From positions 1 through 44,744 of the forward strand of contig NZ_LYVP01000042.1 of the NCBI RefSeq assembly GCF_001984065.1: DNA of 44,744 nt, read 5' to 3'. The stretch is from Pseudomonas sp. KK4. Its GTDB lineage: Bacteria; Pseudomonadota; Gammaproteobacteria; Pseudomonadales; Pseudomonadaceae. The notes beneath the pieces are model-generated. The model was not told the origin of the DNA, did no database searches, and saw only the letters and a list, made by a program, of their open reading frames with translations. This document shows positions 17,805 through 25,649 of the stretch, one piece after another. Position 1 is the stretch's first letter. Each line of letters begins with the position of its first letter. The translations under genes and the position numbers were made by a program.

Positions 17805-17817
17805 GTCGTACGACAAC
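17805..17817. promoter_or_regulatory. Distal operator-like site GTCGTACGACAAC
   Basis: Differs by one base from the proximal site at 17904-17916; contains the perfect palindrome GTCGTACGAC. Lies 99 bp upstream of the proximal site. Confidence 0.5.
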
Positions 17818-17866
17818 GCCCTCGCCCCGCCTGTCGTCTGATCCAGCAAAATCTCAGACATATCTG

Positions 17867-17896
17867 TTGACAGTTTCGCCCTTGCACTTCTATAAA
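17867..17896 (+). promoter_or_regulatory. Sigma-70 promoter of the MFS gene
   Basis: TTGACA at 17867-17872 and TATAAA at 17891-17896 with an 18-bp spacer, about 70 bp before the start codon. Confidence 0.75.
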
Positions 17897-17903
17897 GGCG
17901 CAT

Positions 17904-17916
17904 GTTGTACGACAAC
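17904..17916. promoter_or_regulatory. Proximal operator GTTGT-ACG-ACAAC over the transcription start
   Basis: Perfect five-base arms around ACG, placed just downstream of the -10 box, where a bound protein would block transcription. The TTGT...ACAA form is typical of GntR/FadR-family repressors; the regulator is not in the window. Confidence 0.6.
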
Positions 17917-17967
17917 CTACAACGACCGCTGCACCCATAAATCCAAAAATAAAAGAATGGTGATGTG

Positions 17968-19260
17968 ATGAAAGTCAAAGGCATCCGCTGGTGGATGGTC
18001 GGCCTGGTGACGGCCGGCCTGATGGTCAACTACCTGGCTCGCAATACCCTCTCAGTGGCCGCACCGACCCTGATGAGTGAAATGAACATCACCACCGAGC
18101 AGTACTCGCACATCGTGGTCGCGTGGCAGGTCTGCTATGCGCTGATGCAACCGGTGGCCGGCTACATCATCGATGCCATCGGCACCAAAATGGGCTTCGC
18201 CATCTTCGCCTTCGCCTGGTCGGTTGCCTGCGCGCTGGCCGCACTGGCGACCGGCTGGCAGGGGCTGGCGTTCGTGCGTGGCCTGCTCGGCCTGACAGAA
18301 GCCGCAGGCCTGCCGGCGGCGGTCAAGACTTCTACCGAATGGTTCCCGGCCAAAGAGCGCTCGGTGGCGATCGGCTGGTTCAACATCGGCTCGTCGATCG
18401 GTGCCGTGCTGGCGCCCCCCCTGGTGGTCTGGGCGATCCTGCACAGCGGCTGGGAACTGGCGTTCCTGATCGTTGGCGGCCTGGGCGTGGCCTGGACGTT
18501 CCTGTGGATGATTTTCTACAAACATCCGCGCGATCAAAAACGCCTGAGCGATGAAGAACGCGACTACATCCTCAACGGTCAGGAAGATCACTTCAAAAAC
18601 ACCGCTACCCAAAAAGGCAGCTGGAAGAAGATCATCGGCAGCCGCAACTTCTACGCCATCGCCAGCGCGCGCATGCTCTCCGAGCCAGCCTGGCAGACCT
18701 TCAACGCCTGGATCCCGCTGTACCTGATGACCGAGCGGCACATGAACATCAAGGAGATCGCGATGTTCGCCTGGCTGCCCTTCCTCGCCGCCGACCTGGG
18801 CTGCGTGCTGGGCGGCTACTTGAGCCCGTTCTTCCACAAGTACTGCAACGTGTCGTTGTTCACCTCGCGCAAAATGGTCCTGCTGTTCGGCGCCTCGTGC
18901 ATGATCGGTCCGGCGTGCATCGGCCTGGTCGCCAGCCCGTACACCGCCATTGCCCTGCTGTGCATCGGCGGCTTTGCCCACCAGACCCTGTCCGGTGCGC
19001 TGTATGCGATCACCTCGGACTCCTTCGGCAAAAACGAAGTGGCCACCGCCACCGGCATGGGCGGCATGTTCGGCTACCTCGGCGCGGCGGCCTTCACCCT
19101 GGTGTTTGGCGTAATGGTGACCAAGATCGGCTACAGCCCGCTGTTCGTGGTGCTGGCGATTTTCGACATCGTCGCGGCGTTCATCGTCTGGACTGTGGCG
19201 CGTGAGTTGAAGCCACAGCAGGCTGCCTCGAATCTCCCGGGTGCAGTACCCGTCAGCTAA
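17968..19260 (+). CDS. MFS transporter, hexuronate/sugar-acid (ExuT/ACS) family
   Basis: Predicted 12-helix major facilitator (430 aa) of the anion:cation symporter family that imports hexuronates, glucarate, galactonate or related acids with protons. Early residues GLVTAGLMVNYLARNTLSVA and the loop EWFPAKERSVAIGWFNIGSS are family hallmarks; a hydrophilic central loop (about residues 195-220) follows helix six. ATG 17968 is preceded by GGTGAT; GTG 17965 is directly before it. No catabolic enzymes are adjacent, so the substrate cannot be named. Regulation by a repressor acting at the two upstream sites is inferred. Confidence 0.85.
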   Translation: MKVKGIRWWMVGLVTAGLMVNYLARNTLSVAAPTLMSEMNITTEQYSHIVVAWQVCYALMQPVAGYIIDAIGTKMGFAIFAFAWSVACALAALATGWQGLAFVRGLLGLTEAAGLPAAVKTSTEWFPAKERSVAIGWFNIGSSIGAVLAPPLVVWAILHSGWELAFLIVGGLGVAWTFLWMIFYKHPRDQKRLSDEERDYILNGQEDHFKNTATQKGSWKKIIGSRNFYAIASARMLSEPAWQTFNAWIPLYLMTERHMNIKEIAMFAWLPFLAADLGCVLGGYLSPFFHKYCNVSLFTSRKMVLLFGASCMIGPACIGLVASPYTAIALLCIGGFAHQTLSGALYAITSDSFGKNEVATATGMGGMFGYLGAAAFTLVFGVMVTKIGYSPLFVVLAIFDIVAAFIVWTVARELKPQQAASNLPGAVPVS

Positions 19261-19270
19261 AACACGGACG

Positions 19271-19302
19271 AGGTGGGAGCGGCGGTGCGACGCTCCCACA
19301 GG
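19271..19302. repeat. Compact REP palindrome
   Basis: AGGTGGGAGCGGCGGTGCGA then CGCTCCCACAGG form a hairpin with GTGGGAGCG/CGCTCCCAC arms between the MFS and GST genes. Confidence 0.7.
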
Positions 19303-19368
19303 GTCCCGTTTTAGATCCTGGGTCAACGCGCTATGCTGCCCGACTCTGCCCCAGACCGAGACCCTGCC

Positions 19369-19998
19369 ATGTCCGCCCCGAGCATGACCCTTTACCACAA
19401 TTCCCTCTCGCCCTTCGTTCGCAAAGTCATGGTGCTGCTGCACGAGACCGGTCAACAGGACCGCGTGGCCCTGCAGAACTGCGTGCTCACCCCGGTCGAC
19501 CCGGACGCGGCGCTGATCGACGACAACCCCCTGAGCAAAATCCCCGCACTGCGCCTGGCCGACGGCAACGTCATCCACGACAGCCGGGTCATCCTCGACT
19601 ACCTCGACCACCAGCACGTCGGCAACCCGCTGATCCCCCGCGAAGGCTCGGCTCGCTGGCGGCGCCTGACCCTGGCCTCGATGGCCGACGGGATCATGGA
19701 CGCGGCGGTACTGGTGCGCTACGAAGTCGCCCTGCGCGCCCCGGAAAAACACTGGGACGCCTGGCTCGAGGGCCAGCGCGACAAAATCCGCCGCACCCTG
19801 GCCCTGCTGGAACAGGACGCGATCGCCGAACTGACCAGCCACTTCGACGTGGCCGCCATCAGCGCGGCATGCGCACTGGGCTATCTGGACCTGCGTCATC
19901 CAGACCTGGACTGGCGCACGGCCAATCCGAAACTGGCGGCGTGGTACTTCGAAGTCAGTCAGCGGCCATCCATGCTGGCGACCATGCCCAAGCTTTAA
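19369..19998 (+). CDS. Glutathione S-transferase family protein
   Basis: Predicted 209-aa cytoplasmic GST. The N-terminal thioredoxin-like domain (about residues 5-82) has LSPFVRKVMVLLHETG, and the glutathione-contacting region NPLSKIPAL...VIHDSRVILDYLD; an all-helical C-terminal domain follows. The substrate is not predictable. I start at ATG 19369 (MSAPSMTLYHN); ATG 19384 is an alternative and the open frame to 19333 is not supported. The next gene downstream is the first Rhs mini-gene after a 96-bp leader. Confidence 0.85.
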   Translation: MSAPSMTLYHNSLSPFVRKVMVLLHETGQQDRVALQNCVLTPVDPDAALIDDNPLSKIPALRLADGNVIHDSRVILDYLDHQHVGNPLIPREGSARWRRLTLASMADGIMDAAVLVRYEVALRAPEKHWDAWLEGQRDKIRRTLALLEQDAIAELTSHFDVAAISAACALGYLDLRHPDLDWRTANPKLAAWYFEVSQRPSMLATMPKL

Positions 19999-20010
19999 AC
20001 CCCGCCGCAC

Positions 20011-20032
20011 CTAGCAGTTCTGCTAGTAGGCA
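20011..20032 (+). promoter_or_regulatory. Shared upstream element of Rhs mini-gene 1
   Basis: CAGTTCTGCTAGTAGGCA (20015-20032) matches 16 of 18 bases of the element at 26389-26406, and both end exactly 62 nt before the start codon. Here it is embedded in a perfect inverted repeat CTAGCAG-TT-CTGCTAG (20011-20026). Confidence 0.6.
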
Positions 20033-20043
20033 AAAACCGAAAA

Positions 20044-20088
20044 AGCTCCGATGCTGAAGGTCCGGCTGTATGGATCCTGCTCGGAGCT
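20044..20088 (+). promoter_or_regulatory. Possible ribosome-site-masking hairpin of Rhs mini-gene 1
   Basis: AGCTCCGA (20044-20051) is the exact complement of TCGGAGCT (20081-20088), which contains the GGAG ribosome site (20083-20086) six to nine bases before ATG 20095. Pairing would hide the site. Inference from sequence only; the arm is eight bases. Confidence 0.4.
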
Positions 20089-20094
20089 GAACCG

Positions 20095-20964
20095 ATGCCC
20101 ACTCACGCAAGTAAAACAATCCTGCTGGCAAGTGATCAGCAAAAATCGATATTGGCAGGCTTGGACGAAAGTCAGTCTCAACCCAGTGCCTATACACCCT
20201 ATGGTTATCGACCAATAGCGGACGCGTTGATCACCCGGTTCGGATTTGCCGGTGCAATGCCAGACCCGTTGACCGGGCATTATCACCTGGGGAATGGATA
20301 TCGGGCGTTCAACCCCATATTGATGTGCTTTAACAGTCCGGACAGTTTGAGTCCGTTTGGAAAGGGCGGGATCAACGCCTATGCGTATTGCGGGCGAGAC
20401 CCGGTTAATCGGGTGGATCCGACAGGGAGCTCTTGGCTCTCCAGATACTTGGGATCAGCATTCAGATCTGTATTCGGAAAGAGTACGAAAGCTAAAAACA
20501 AGCCACGAGTTGGCAAGGCTTCAAGCGCAGCTGCCAGTGATCTTTCAGACGATGCTTCTGATATTTTGGCAAGTCGTGGTTATGTAACCTACGTACCACA
20601 AACCCCGCCCCCTAGCCCTGGCTCTAGCCCTGTTCCTGTCCGTGCCCGTAAAGACATTCCTGATTGGCAGAGGATGGGATTCGCGTCTGAGGAGGTTTAT
20701 AAGGTTCAATTGAAAAAAGCCCCAACGATCAATTCGAGAGTTAATCCAATTACGAGTGTCCGCCGACAATCTATTGCTCAGCCCATTGCCAAGTCAACTT
20801 CCGGCACCGTCAAATACAGCGACCCCAAGGCCGCGGCAAGAATTCAAAGCAAGCTCTTGGAAAATGAAAAACAAAACAACAAACATTGGCTAATGGACAC
20901 TTATTACTATAAAAAATCAAAATACGAACAACAGCTGGCAGAACTCGAAATTAGATCTTCTTAA
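20095..20964 (+). CDS. Orphan Rhs-core mini-protein 1 with variable C-terminus
   Basis: A 289-aa protein. Residues about 9-113 form an RHS repeat-associated core module (PYGYRP, GFAGAMPDPLTGHYHLGNGYR, NPILMCFNSPDSLSPFGKGG, NAYAYCGRDPVNRVDPTG), which normally ends the large Rhs shell just before its toxin. Here it stands alone, with its own start codon and ribosome site but no YD repeats, signal peptide or PAAR/VgrG neighbour. The DPxGL cleavage motif reads DPTGS. The tail (about 114-289) is lysine-rich, includes a proline cluster PQTPPPSPGSSPVPV (about residues 166-180) and ends in a helical KKSKYEQQLAELE; I recognise no domain. Codon use turns AT-richer in the tail. The second copy starts 12 bp downstream. 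Confidence 0.8.
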   Translation: MPTHASKTILLASDQQKSILAGLDESQSQPSAYTPYGYRPIADALITRFGFAGAMPDPLTGHYHLGNGYRAFNPILMCFNSPDSLSPFGKGGINAYAYCGRDPVNRVDPTGSSWLSRYLGSAFRSVFGKSTKAKNKPRVGKASSAAASDLSDDASDILASRGYVTYVPQTPPPSPGSSPVPVRARKDIPDWQRMGFASEEVYKVQLKKAPTINSRVNPITSVRRQSIAQPIAKSTSGTVKYSDPKAAARIQSKLLENEKQNNKHWLMDTYYYKKSKYEQQLAELEIRSS

Positions 20965-20976
20965 GCGGATGACGCG

Positions 20977-21804
20977 ATGATCACCCAATCAAGCAAATCA
21001 ACTCTGTTGGCAACCGATCAACAGCGCTCCGTATTGACTGCTGTAGATACGAGCCAGCCGTACCCCATTGCCTGTGCACCCTACGGTTATCGACCACCGG
21101 AGAATGGCCTGATCAGTTTGCTCGGGTTTAACGGCGAATTGCCTGACGCGCTTACTGGCCACTACCATCCTGGAAAAGGTTATCGGCAATACAACCCCGT
21201 GCTGGCGCGGTTCACCCGCCCCGACATTTTGAGTCCGTTCGAGGAAGGGGGGTTGAATGCTTATGCGTATTGCGCAGGCGACCCAGTCAATCGACGTGAC
21301 CCTAACGGCCGCTCATTCCTGGCACTGCTAGGCCTTTTCAGACCATCGGGCACATTGGCAAGAACAACGATGGCAAGCAAAAAAGCAATGGATACCGCCA
21401 GCGATCTGGCTAATATGAAACGAGGCATGACCTACAAAGGCAAAGTTTTAGGCTATCAACTTGGAGAAAAGTCCTCGAACTTAAAACTGGACAAAAAAGC
21501 CATTGAAAAAATAGAAACCTACACGCGCATCATCAATGAAAAGAATGAGCTTCTGACTGATAAAATCGGCGCGCTTCTAAACGCCATCCCTGACCCGATC
21601 GCAAGGCAAAACGCCATAAGCCGATCCTCCACAACCTTTGTCTATCCCACCGTGGACAACGTATCTACACCACGAGACAAGGCCGTTTACAATCTGCACA
21701 ACCAGGTCATGACCTTCGAGAACAAAAAGAACATCATTAATTACCTGAAAAATATCGTCCCTGACCCGGCAACCGCAAATTCAAACTTACGACAACTTAC
21801 ATAA
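20977..21804 (+). CDS. Orphan Rhs-core mini-protein 2 with variable C-terminus
   Basis: A 275-aa relative of the preceding gene. The first ~112 residues share the module (STLLATDQQRSVL, APYGYRP, LLGFNGELPDALTGHYHPG, SPFEEGGLNAYAYCAGDPVN), ending DPNGR instead of DPxGL. The tail (about 113-275) is unrelated to that of copy 1: AT-rich, charged and mostly helical by eye (KAIEKIETYTRIINEKNELL, then a C-terminal ENKKNIINYLKNIV). No catalytic motif recognised. With a 12-bp gap it is probably cotranscribed with copy 1; its own leader lacks the 18-bp element. It could be an effector, or the immunity partner of copy 1, though the shared core argues for two parallel effectors. The next gene is convergent. 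Confidence 0.8.
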   Translation: MITQSSKSTLLATDQQRSVLTAVDTSQPYPIACAPYGYRPPENGLISLLGFNGELPDALTGHYHPGKGYRQYNPVLARFTRPDILSPFEEGGLNAYAYCAGDPVNRRDPNGRSFLALLGLFRPSGTLARTTMASKKAMDTASDLANMKRGMTYKGKVLGYQLGEKSSNLKLDKKAIEKIETYTRIINEKNELLTDKIGALLNAIPDPIARQNAISRSSTTFVYPTVDNVSTPRDKAVYNLHNQVMTFENKKNIINYLKNIVPDPATANSNLRQLT

Positions 21805-21824
21805 ACAGCGCCGGGTCACGGCAA

Positions 21825-22328
21825 CTAACAATCCGGCTTATCCGCCGTAAACCTTCTCGCCGGGTTCACCGCCGCGCCAAACTCGCGCAATGCTTTTGCG
21901 CCAATCAACAACGGATAATTGAAGCTGCTGCGGTCAGTCAGGTTGACCTCGACCGTGCGCTTGACGTTGCCCAGACACAGCTCCAGATCGACCACCGGAC
22001 GCTTGGTCGGCGCGGCCACGTCTTCGTCTTCATCTTCTTCGGAACGGGTCTTGATCTTGCTGATGCGCGCGACCTTGTGCTCGTAGACCTTGTTGCTCGC
22101 GTCCTTGGTGGCCAGGCGGAAACGCACCCAGTCCTCGCCGTCGCGGGTGAAGGTTTCGATGTCTTTGGCCGACAGCGAGGCAGTCAGGGCGCCGGTGTCC
22201 ATCTTGGCCTTGAGCACTTCACCGCCGATTTCCGGCAGGGCGATGTATTCGTAGCGGCCGTAGAGGGTGGGCTCGGCGGCCATGATCGGCAGCGCGACGA
22301 GGGACAGCAGGGCGAGGAGGGATTTCAC
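21825..22328 (-). CDS. Retropepsin-like protein (RimK-associated 'ATP-dependent zinc protease' family)
   Basis: Predicted exported 167-aa protein with a signal peptide (about residues 1-18, ending MAAE). The family PF05618-like core has a single aspartic-protease triad motif K-M-D-T-G-A-L-T-A-S-L around D44 and a late LLIGAKAL motif. Such single-lobe proteins would work as dimers. The common name ATP-dependent zinc protease is historical; the fold is retropepsin-like. An acidic insert SEEDEDEDV lies near the middle. Target unknown. It is convergent with Rhs mini-gene 2 (20-bp gap). Confidence 0.82.
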   Translation of the reverse strand: MKSLLALLSLVALPIMAAEPTLYGRYEYIALPEIGGEVLKAKMDTGALTASLSAKDIETFTRDGEDWVRFRLATKDASNKVYEHKVARISKIKTRSEEDEDEDVAAPTKRPVVDLELCLGNVKRTVEVNLTDRSSFNYPLLIGAKALREFGAAVNPARRFTADKPDC

Positions 22329-22403
22329 GTAGGCAATGTCCTTGGATGGATGGGCAGCGAAATTTTAGACCGTCAGTTGAGGATTCGTTCGTTGCTGAGA
22401 TCG

Positions 22404-22478
22404 CTTCGCGGGCAAGACTCGCCCCCACCCCTTGTGAACACCCCGGTCCACTGTGGGAGCGGGCTTGCTCGCGAAGAG
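22404..22478. repeat. Inverted REP pair
   Basis: CTTCGCGGGCAAGACTCGCC on the left and the inverse CTGTGGGAGCGGGCTTGCTC (22451-22470, continuing to 22476) on the right, upstream of the acyltransferase gene. Confidence 0.85.
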
Positions 22479-22625
22479 GCCCGTGCAATCAACACAACCC
22501 TTCGAACTGATCATCGCAGTCACCTGAGCATACCCATGCCCAAGTGAAACATTCGTCACCGCCGATTTGGCCTGCCGCCCGAAGCTGCTTATCATGGCGC
22601 GCCCAAACGCTTTCAAGAGTCATTT

Positions 22626-23513
22626 ATGCGCCGCCTGCTCACCGGCTGTTTCGTCATCCTGCTGCTGTTGCTCAACACCCTGGTCCTGATCGGGCCGCTG
22701 ATGGTGTTCGCCCTGCTCAAACTGGTCTTGCCCGGCCGTTTTCGCGACTACGCGTCGTGGGCGGTGATGTGGATCGCCGAGACCTGGTCGGAAATCGACA
22801 AGCTGATTTTCCGCTTCTGCATCCCTACCCAGTGGGACATCCGCGGTGGTGACGATCTGCGGCGCGACACTTCGTATCTGGTCATCAGCAACCATCAATC
22901 CTGGGTCGATATCCCGGCACTGATCCAGACGCTGAACCGGCGTACACCCTTCTTCAAATTCTTCCTCAAGAAAGAACTGATCTGGGTGCCGTTCCTGGGC
23001 CTGGCGTGGTGGGCGCTGGATTACCCGTTCATGAAGCGCTACTCCAAGGCCTTCCTGGCCAAGCACCCGGAGCTGGCGGGCAAGGACCTGGAGATCACCA
23101 AACAGGCCTGTGAGCTGTTCAAGCGCCAGCCGGTGACGGTGGTCAATTATCTGGAGGGCACCCGCTACACCCCGGCCAAAAGCACGCAGCAGCAGTCACC
23201 CTATACCCACCTGCTCAAGCCCAAGGCCGGCGGCGTGGCGTTCGTGCTGGCGGCGATGGGCGAACAATTGGATGCGGTGCTGGACGTGACGGTGGTGTAC
23301 CCGCAGCGGACAATTCCAGGGTTCTGGGAATTGATCAGCGGCGACGTGCCGAAGGTCATCATCGACATCCAGACCCACGAACTCGACCCGGCGTTGTGGC
23401 AGGGCGATTACGAAAACGACCCGCTGTTTCGTGAAACGGTCCAGAACTGGGTCAATCAACTCTGGACCGAGAAGGACAAGCGCATCGACGCATTGCGCGC
23501 CGAACGCCGCTGA
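22626..23513 (+). CDS. 1-acyl-glycerol-3-phosphate acyltransferase-like protein (YihG-type)
   Basis: Predicted membrane-associated PlsC-family acyltransferase (295 aa). A hydrophobic N-terminus (about residues 5-33) anchors it. The catalytic H-x4-D motif is NHQSWVD (H90-D95), and the substrate motif YLEGTR lies at 175-180. Length and the long C-terminal half resemble E. coli YihG, which can make phosphatidic acid from lysophosphatidic acid and affects fatty-acid composition; the housekeeping PlsC is shorter. Its stop codon abuts that of the convergent DUF2780 gene with no gap. Confidence 0.88.
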   Translation: MRRLLTGCFVILLLLLNTLVLIGPLMVFALLKLVLPGRFRDYASWAVMWIAETWSEIDKLIFRFCIPTQWDIRGGDDLRRDTSYLVISNHQSWVDIPALIQTLNRRTPFFKFFLKKELIWVPFLGLAWWALDYPFMKRYSKAFLAKHPELAGKDLEITKQACELFKRQPVTVVNYLEGTRYTPAKSTQQQSPYTHLLKPKAGGVAFVLAAMGEQLDAVLDVTVVYPQRTIPGFWELISGDVPKVIIDIQTHELDPALWQGDYENDPLFRETVQNWVNQLWTEKDKRIDALRAERR

Positions 23514-24068
23514 TCAGCTACCGGTGCCAGCGCCCCAGATGCTGCCCAGGCTCTGCAGCAGCGGACCGCCGACACCCTGCTGACCGAGATACTGCAGGAG
23601 GACCGGGGCAAACTGGCCGATCATGCCGCTGTCCATGCCCAGGGCGCCAAAGGCGTTGTTCAGGTCGTTGGTGTCCTTGACGGCGCCCAGGGCGTTGTCC
23701 AGACCCGCAGCCTTGCCGCTGGAACCGAGCAAACCGGCCAGCGCCCCCAGTTCACCACCGCCGGACAACTTATCGATGCCCGGTACACTCTTGGCCAACT
23801 GCGCATAGTCGGCGGTGCTCAACTGGTTCTTGGCCAGGCCCAGCATCGCCCCGGTGCCGCCCACGGCCTGTTGTGGCGTGACGTTCAATTGGCTCAAGGC
23901 ACCGAGCAAACCCGCCGTTTCCGACGTCGGCGCCGCCGCCGCGGCTTGATCACCACCCTTCATCCCGGCAATGGCGTTGGCCGCATCGCCCAGGCTGAAC
24001 TGTGCGAACACCGGACTGGCCGCCAGGGTCATCAGCGAAGCCAGTGCAAAACCGCGTGAAATCTTCAT
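23514..24068 (-). CDS. DUF2780 exported protein
   Basis: Predicted periplasmic protein of 184 aa with a clear signal peptide (MKISRGFALASLMTLAASPVFA, first 20 residues given in part; cleavage after about residue 22). The mature part is rich in Ala, Gly, Leu and Gln, with repeated short helices (LLGALSQLNVTPQQAVGGTG, LAKSVPGIDKL, LLQYLGQQGVGGPLL), typical of DUF2780/VcgC-like proteins. Function unknown. I start at ATG 24068; the frame is open to 24521, but that part runs across REP sequence and the start of the opposite-strand fasciclin gene. Confidence 0.82.
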   Translation of the reverse strand: MKISRGFALASLMTLAASPVFAQFSLGDAANAIAGMKGGDQAAAAAPTSETAGLLGALSQLNVTPQQAVGGTGAMLGLAKNQLSTADYAQLAKSVPGIDKLSGGGELGALAGLLGSSGKAAGLDNALGAVKDTNDLNNAFGALGMDSGMIGQFAPVLLQYLGQQGVGGPLLQSLGSIWGAGTGS

Positions 24069-24369
24069 CCAGACACTCTCCAGGAAAACCGCCCGGTAAT
24101 GGACGGCGAAAAACTGCACGTTGGACTGGCAACCCCCCACATTGTTCCACCCCACACTGTAGGAGCGAGCTTGCTCGCGATGGACGTCAACGATAACGCG
24201 GTGAACCTGATACCCCGCGGCGTTCTCAGGTTCATCGCGAGCGCACTCGCTGCAGAACAGCGGCAAAGCAAAAAAGAATTTTCCGTCACCGCATCCAGTT
24301 TCGTTCCACACGCGTATATCCATCACGGACAGACACTCCTGGCCGATTCTCCCCACAAGGATCATCACC
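24069..24369. other. 301-bp divergent gap, DUF2780 to fasciclin gene
   Basis: Mostly REP sequence (24159-24256), then a GCAAAGCAAAAAAGAATTTTCC stretch near 24263-24284. No gene or clear promoter recognised. Confidence 0.55.
24159..24256. repeat. Long REP pair, TGTAGGAGCGAGCTTGCTCG type
   Basis: Left arm at 24159-24180, right arm about 24232-24256 (diverged, GCGAGCGCACTCGCTGCAG), centre with GACGTCAACGATAACGCG. Confidence 0.82.
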
Positions 24370-24963
24370 ATGAAATGCACTTCGATCAAAACGCCGTTGA
24401 TTGCCAGTCTGCTGACCCTGGGCCTGGTCGGCGGATTCACCCTGGGCACCGTGCAAGCGGCCACCATGAGCCACGACAGCGTCATGGTCGGCGGCCAGAG
24501 CATGCTGCCGAGCAAAGACATCGTCGATAACGCGGTGAACTCCTCCGATCACACCACGCTGGTCGCCGCCGTCAAAGCCGCCGGGCTGGTCGATACCCTC
24601 AAGGGCAAAGGACCGTTCACCGTGTTCGCACCGGTCAACTCGGCCTTCACCGCCCTGCCCTCCGGTACTGTCGACACGCTGCTCAAACCGGAAAACAAGG
24701 CCGCCCTGACCAAAATCCTCACCTACCACGTCGTCGCCGGCAAACTCGACATGGCAACCCTGGCCGAGAAGATCAAGGCCGGCGGCGGCAAGACCGAACT
24801 CACCACCGTCGCCGGCGGCAAGCTGTGGGCGATGATGAACGGCCCGCACAACATCACCATCAAGGATGAAAAAGGTGACGTCGCCGACATCACCACCTAC
24901 GACGTCTACCAGTCCAACGGCGTGATCCAGGTCATCGACAAAGTACTGATGCCCAAAGGTTGA
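24370..24963 (+). CDS. Fasciclin-domain exported protein (MPB70-like)
   Basis: Predicted secreted or periplasmic protein of 197 aa: signal peptide about residues 1-31 (GTVQAA), then one fasciclin/FAS1 domain (about 48-196) with the two conserved boxes, TVFAPVNSAFTALP and YHVVAGKLDM, and a final NGVIQVIDKVLMP. FAS1 domains mediate adhesion in many organisms. It is directly followed by an ECF sigma factor and an RskA-like anti-sigma factor, the same three-part set as MPB70/83-SigK-RskA in mycobacteria, so this protein is a probable regulon member. Confidence 0.9.
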   Translation: MKCTSIKTPLIASLLTLGLVGGFTLGTVQAATMSHDSVMVGGQSMLPSKDIVDNAVNSSDHTTLVAAVKAAGLVDTLKGKGPFTVFAPVNSAFTALPSGTVDTLLKPENKAALTKILTYHVVAGKLDMATLAEKIKAGGGKTELTTVAGGKLWAMMNGPHNITIKDEKGDVADITTYDVYQSNGVIQVIDKVLMPKG

Positions 24964-25019
24964 GGGCGACCGCCGGCCCTGCGCATCGGGGTCGGCGGAT
25001 TTTATCGAGGTATCGGGCT

Positions 25020-25649
25020 GTGAATGGAACAACGGCGGGACGTGAACTAACCTCTGCCGGCAACCGGCAACGCACGCAGCCCAACGTCAGGAGAAGCCCC
25101 ATTTCCATCGCCGACACCGATCAGCTCAAACAACTGCTGGCCCAGTGCTCACTGGGCGACCGCCGCGCGTTCGAGACGTTGTACCGCAGTGTCGGGCCGC
25201 GTCTGCACGGTGTTGCACTGCGCTTGATGGGGCGTTCGGATCTCGCCGAAGAAGTGCTGCAGGAAAGCTTCGTGCGCATCTGGAACAACGCTTCGCGCTA
25301 TGAGGCGCATCTGTCCGCACCGCTGACCTGGATGATCAACATCACCCGCAATCAGGCCATCGACCAGTTGCGCAAGCACCGTGATCGACCGCTGGCCGAT
25401 ATTGAAGAACAGGCGCTGGTGGACGAAAGCCCCTCGGCCCACGAACAACTGAACAGTGCCCGCGAGGCCAGCGCGCTCAACCGCTGCCTGGACAGCCTGG
25501 AGGGCATGCAGCGCCAATCGATTACCGTCGCCTACTTCCAGGGTCTATCGTGCTCCGAACTGGCGCAACACATGGCCGCACCGCTGGGCTCGGTAAAATC
25601 ATGGATTCGCCGAGGCATGGAACGCCTGCGCAGGTGCCTCGAATCATGA
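25020..25649 (+). CDS. SigK-like ECF sigma factor
   Basis: Predicted ECF sigma factor. Region 2 holds RAFETLYRSVGPRLHGVALR and LAEEVLQESFVRIWNNASRY; region 4 holds GLSCSELAQHMAAPLGSVKS. The start is uncertain. GTG 25020 is the nearest ordinary start but adds about 27 residues of low-complexity sequence. Homologue-like sequence begins near SIADTDQLKQ, where an ATT codon (25101) sits seven bases after GGAG (25090-25093) and would give a 182-aa protein. The stop overlaps the anti-sigma start (ATGA at 25646-25649). It is probably released by the RskA-like protein to transcribe the fasciclin operon. Confidence 0.85.
   Translation: MNGTTAGRELTSAGNRQRTQPNVRRSPISIADTDQLKQLLAQCSLGDRRAFETLYRSVGPRLHGVALRLMGRSDLAEEVLQESFVRIWNNASRYEAHLSAPLTWMINITRNQAIDQLRKHRDRPLADIEEQALVDESPSAHEQLNSAREASALNRCLDSLEGMQRQSITVAYFQGLSCSELAQHMAAPLGSVKSWIRRGMERLRRCLES

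Larger units (their letters stand above)
17644..17967. other. 324-bp gap with REP pair, promoter and paired operators
   Basis: No gene. The left part is a REP pair; the right part carries a good sigma-70 promoter and two near-identical 13-bp operator-like sites, described separately. Confidence 0.7.

Noticed and set aside
18052..20010. 652-codon open frame on the minus strand
   Set aside because: Antisense to the MFS and GST genes, has no recognisable domain, and its residue composition (His, Gly, Val, Arg) is typical of shadow frames.
20933..20945. Copy of the Rhs upstream element before mini-gene 2
   Set aside because: CTGGCAGAACTC resembles the reverse complement of part of the element but lies inside the coding region of mini-gene 1 at a different distance and orientation.
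20977..21804. Immunity protein for Rhs mini-gene 1
   Set aside because: It carries the same Rhs core as gene 1, so it is a parallel family member; immunity proteins do not normally carry the effector's core.
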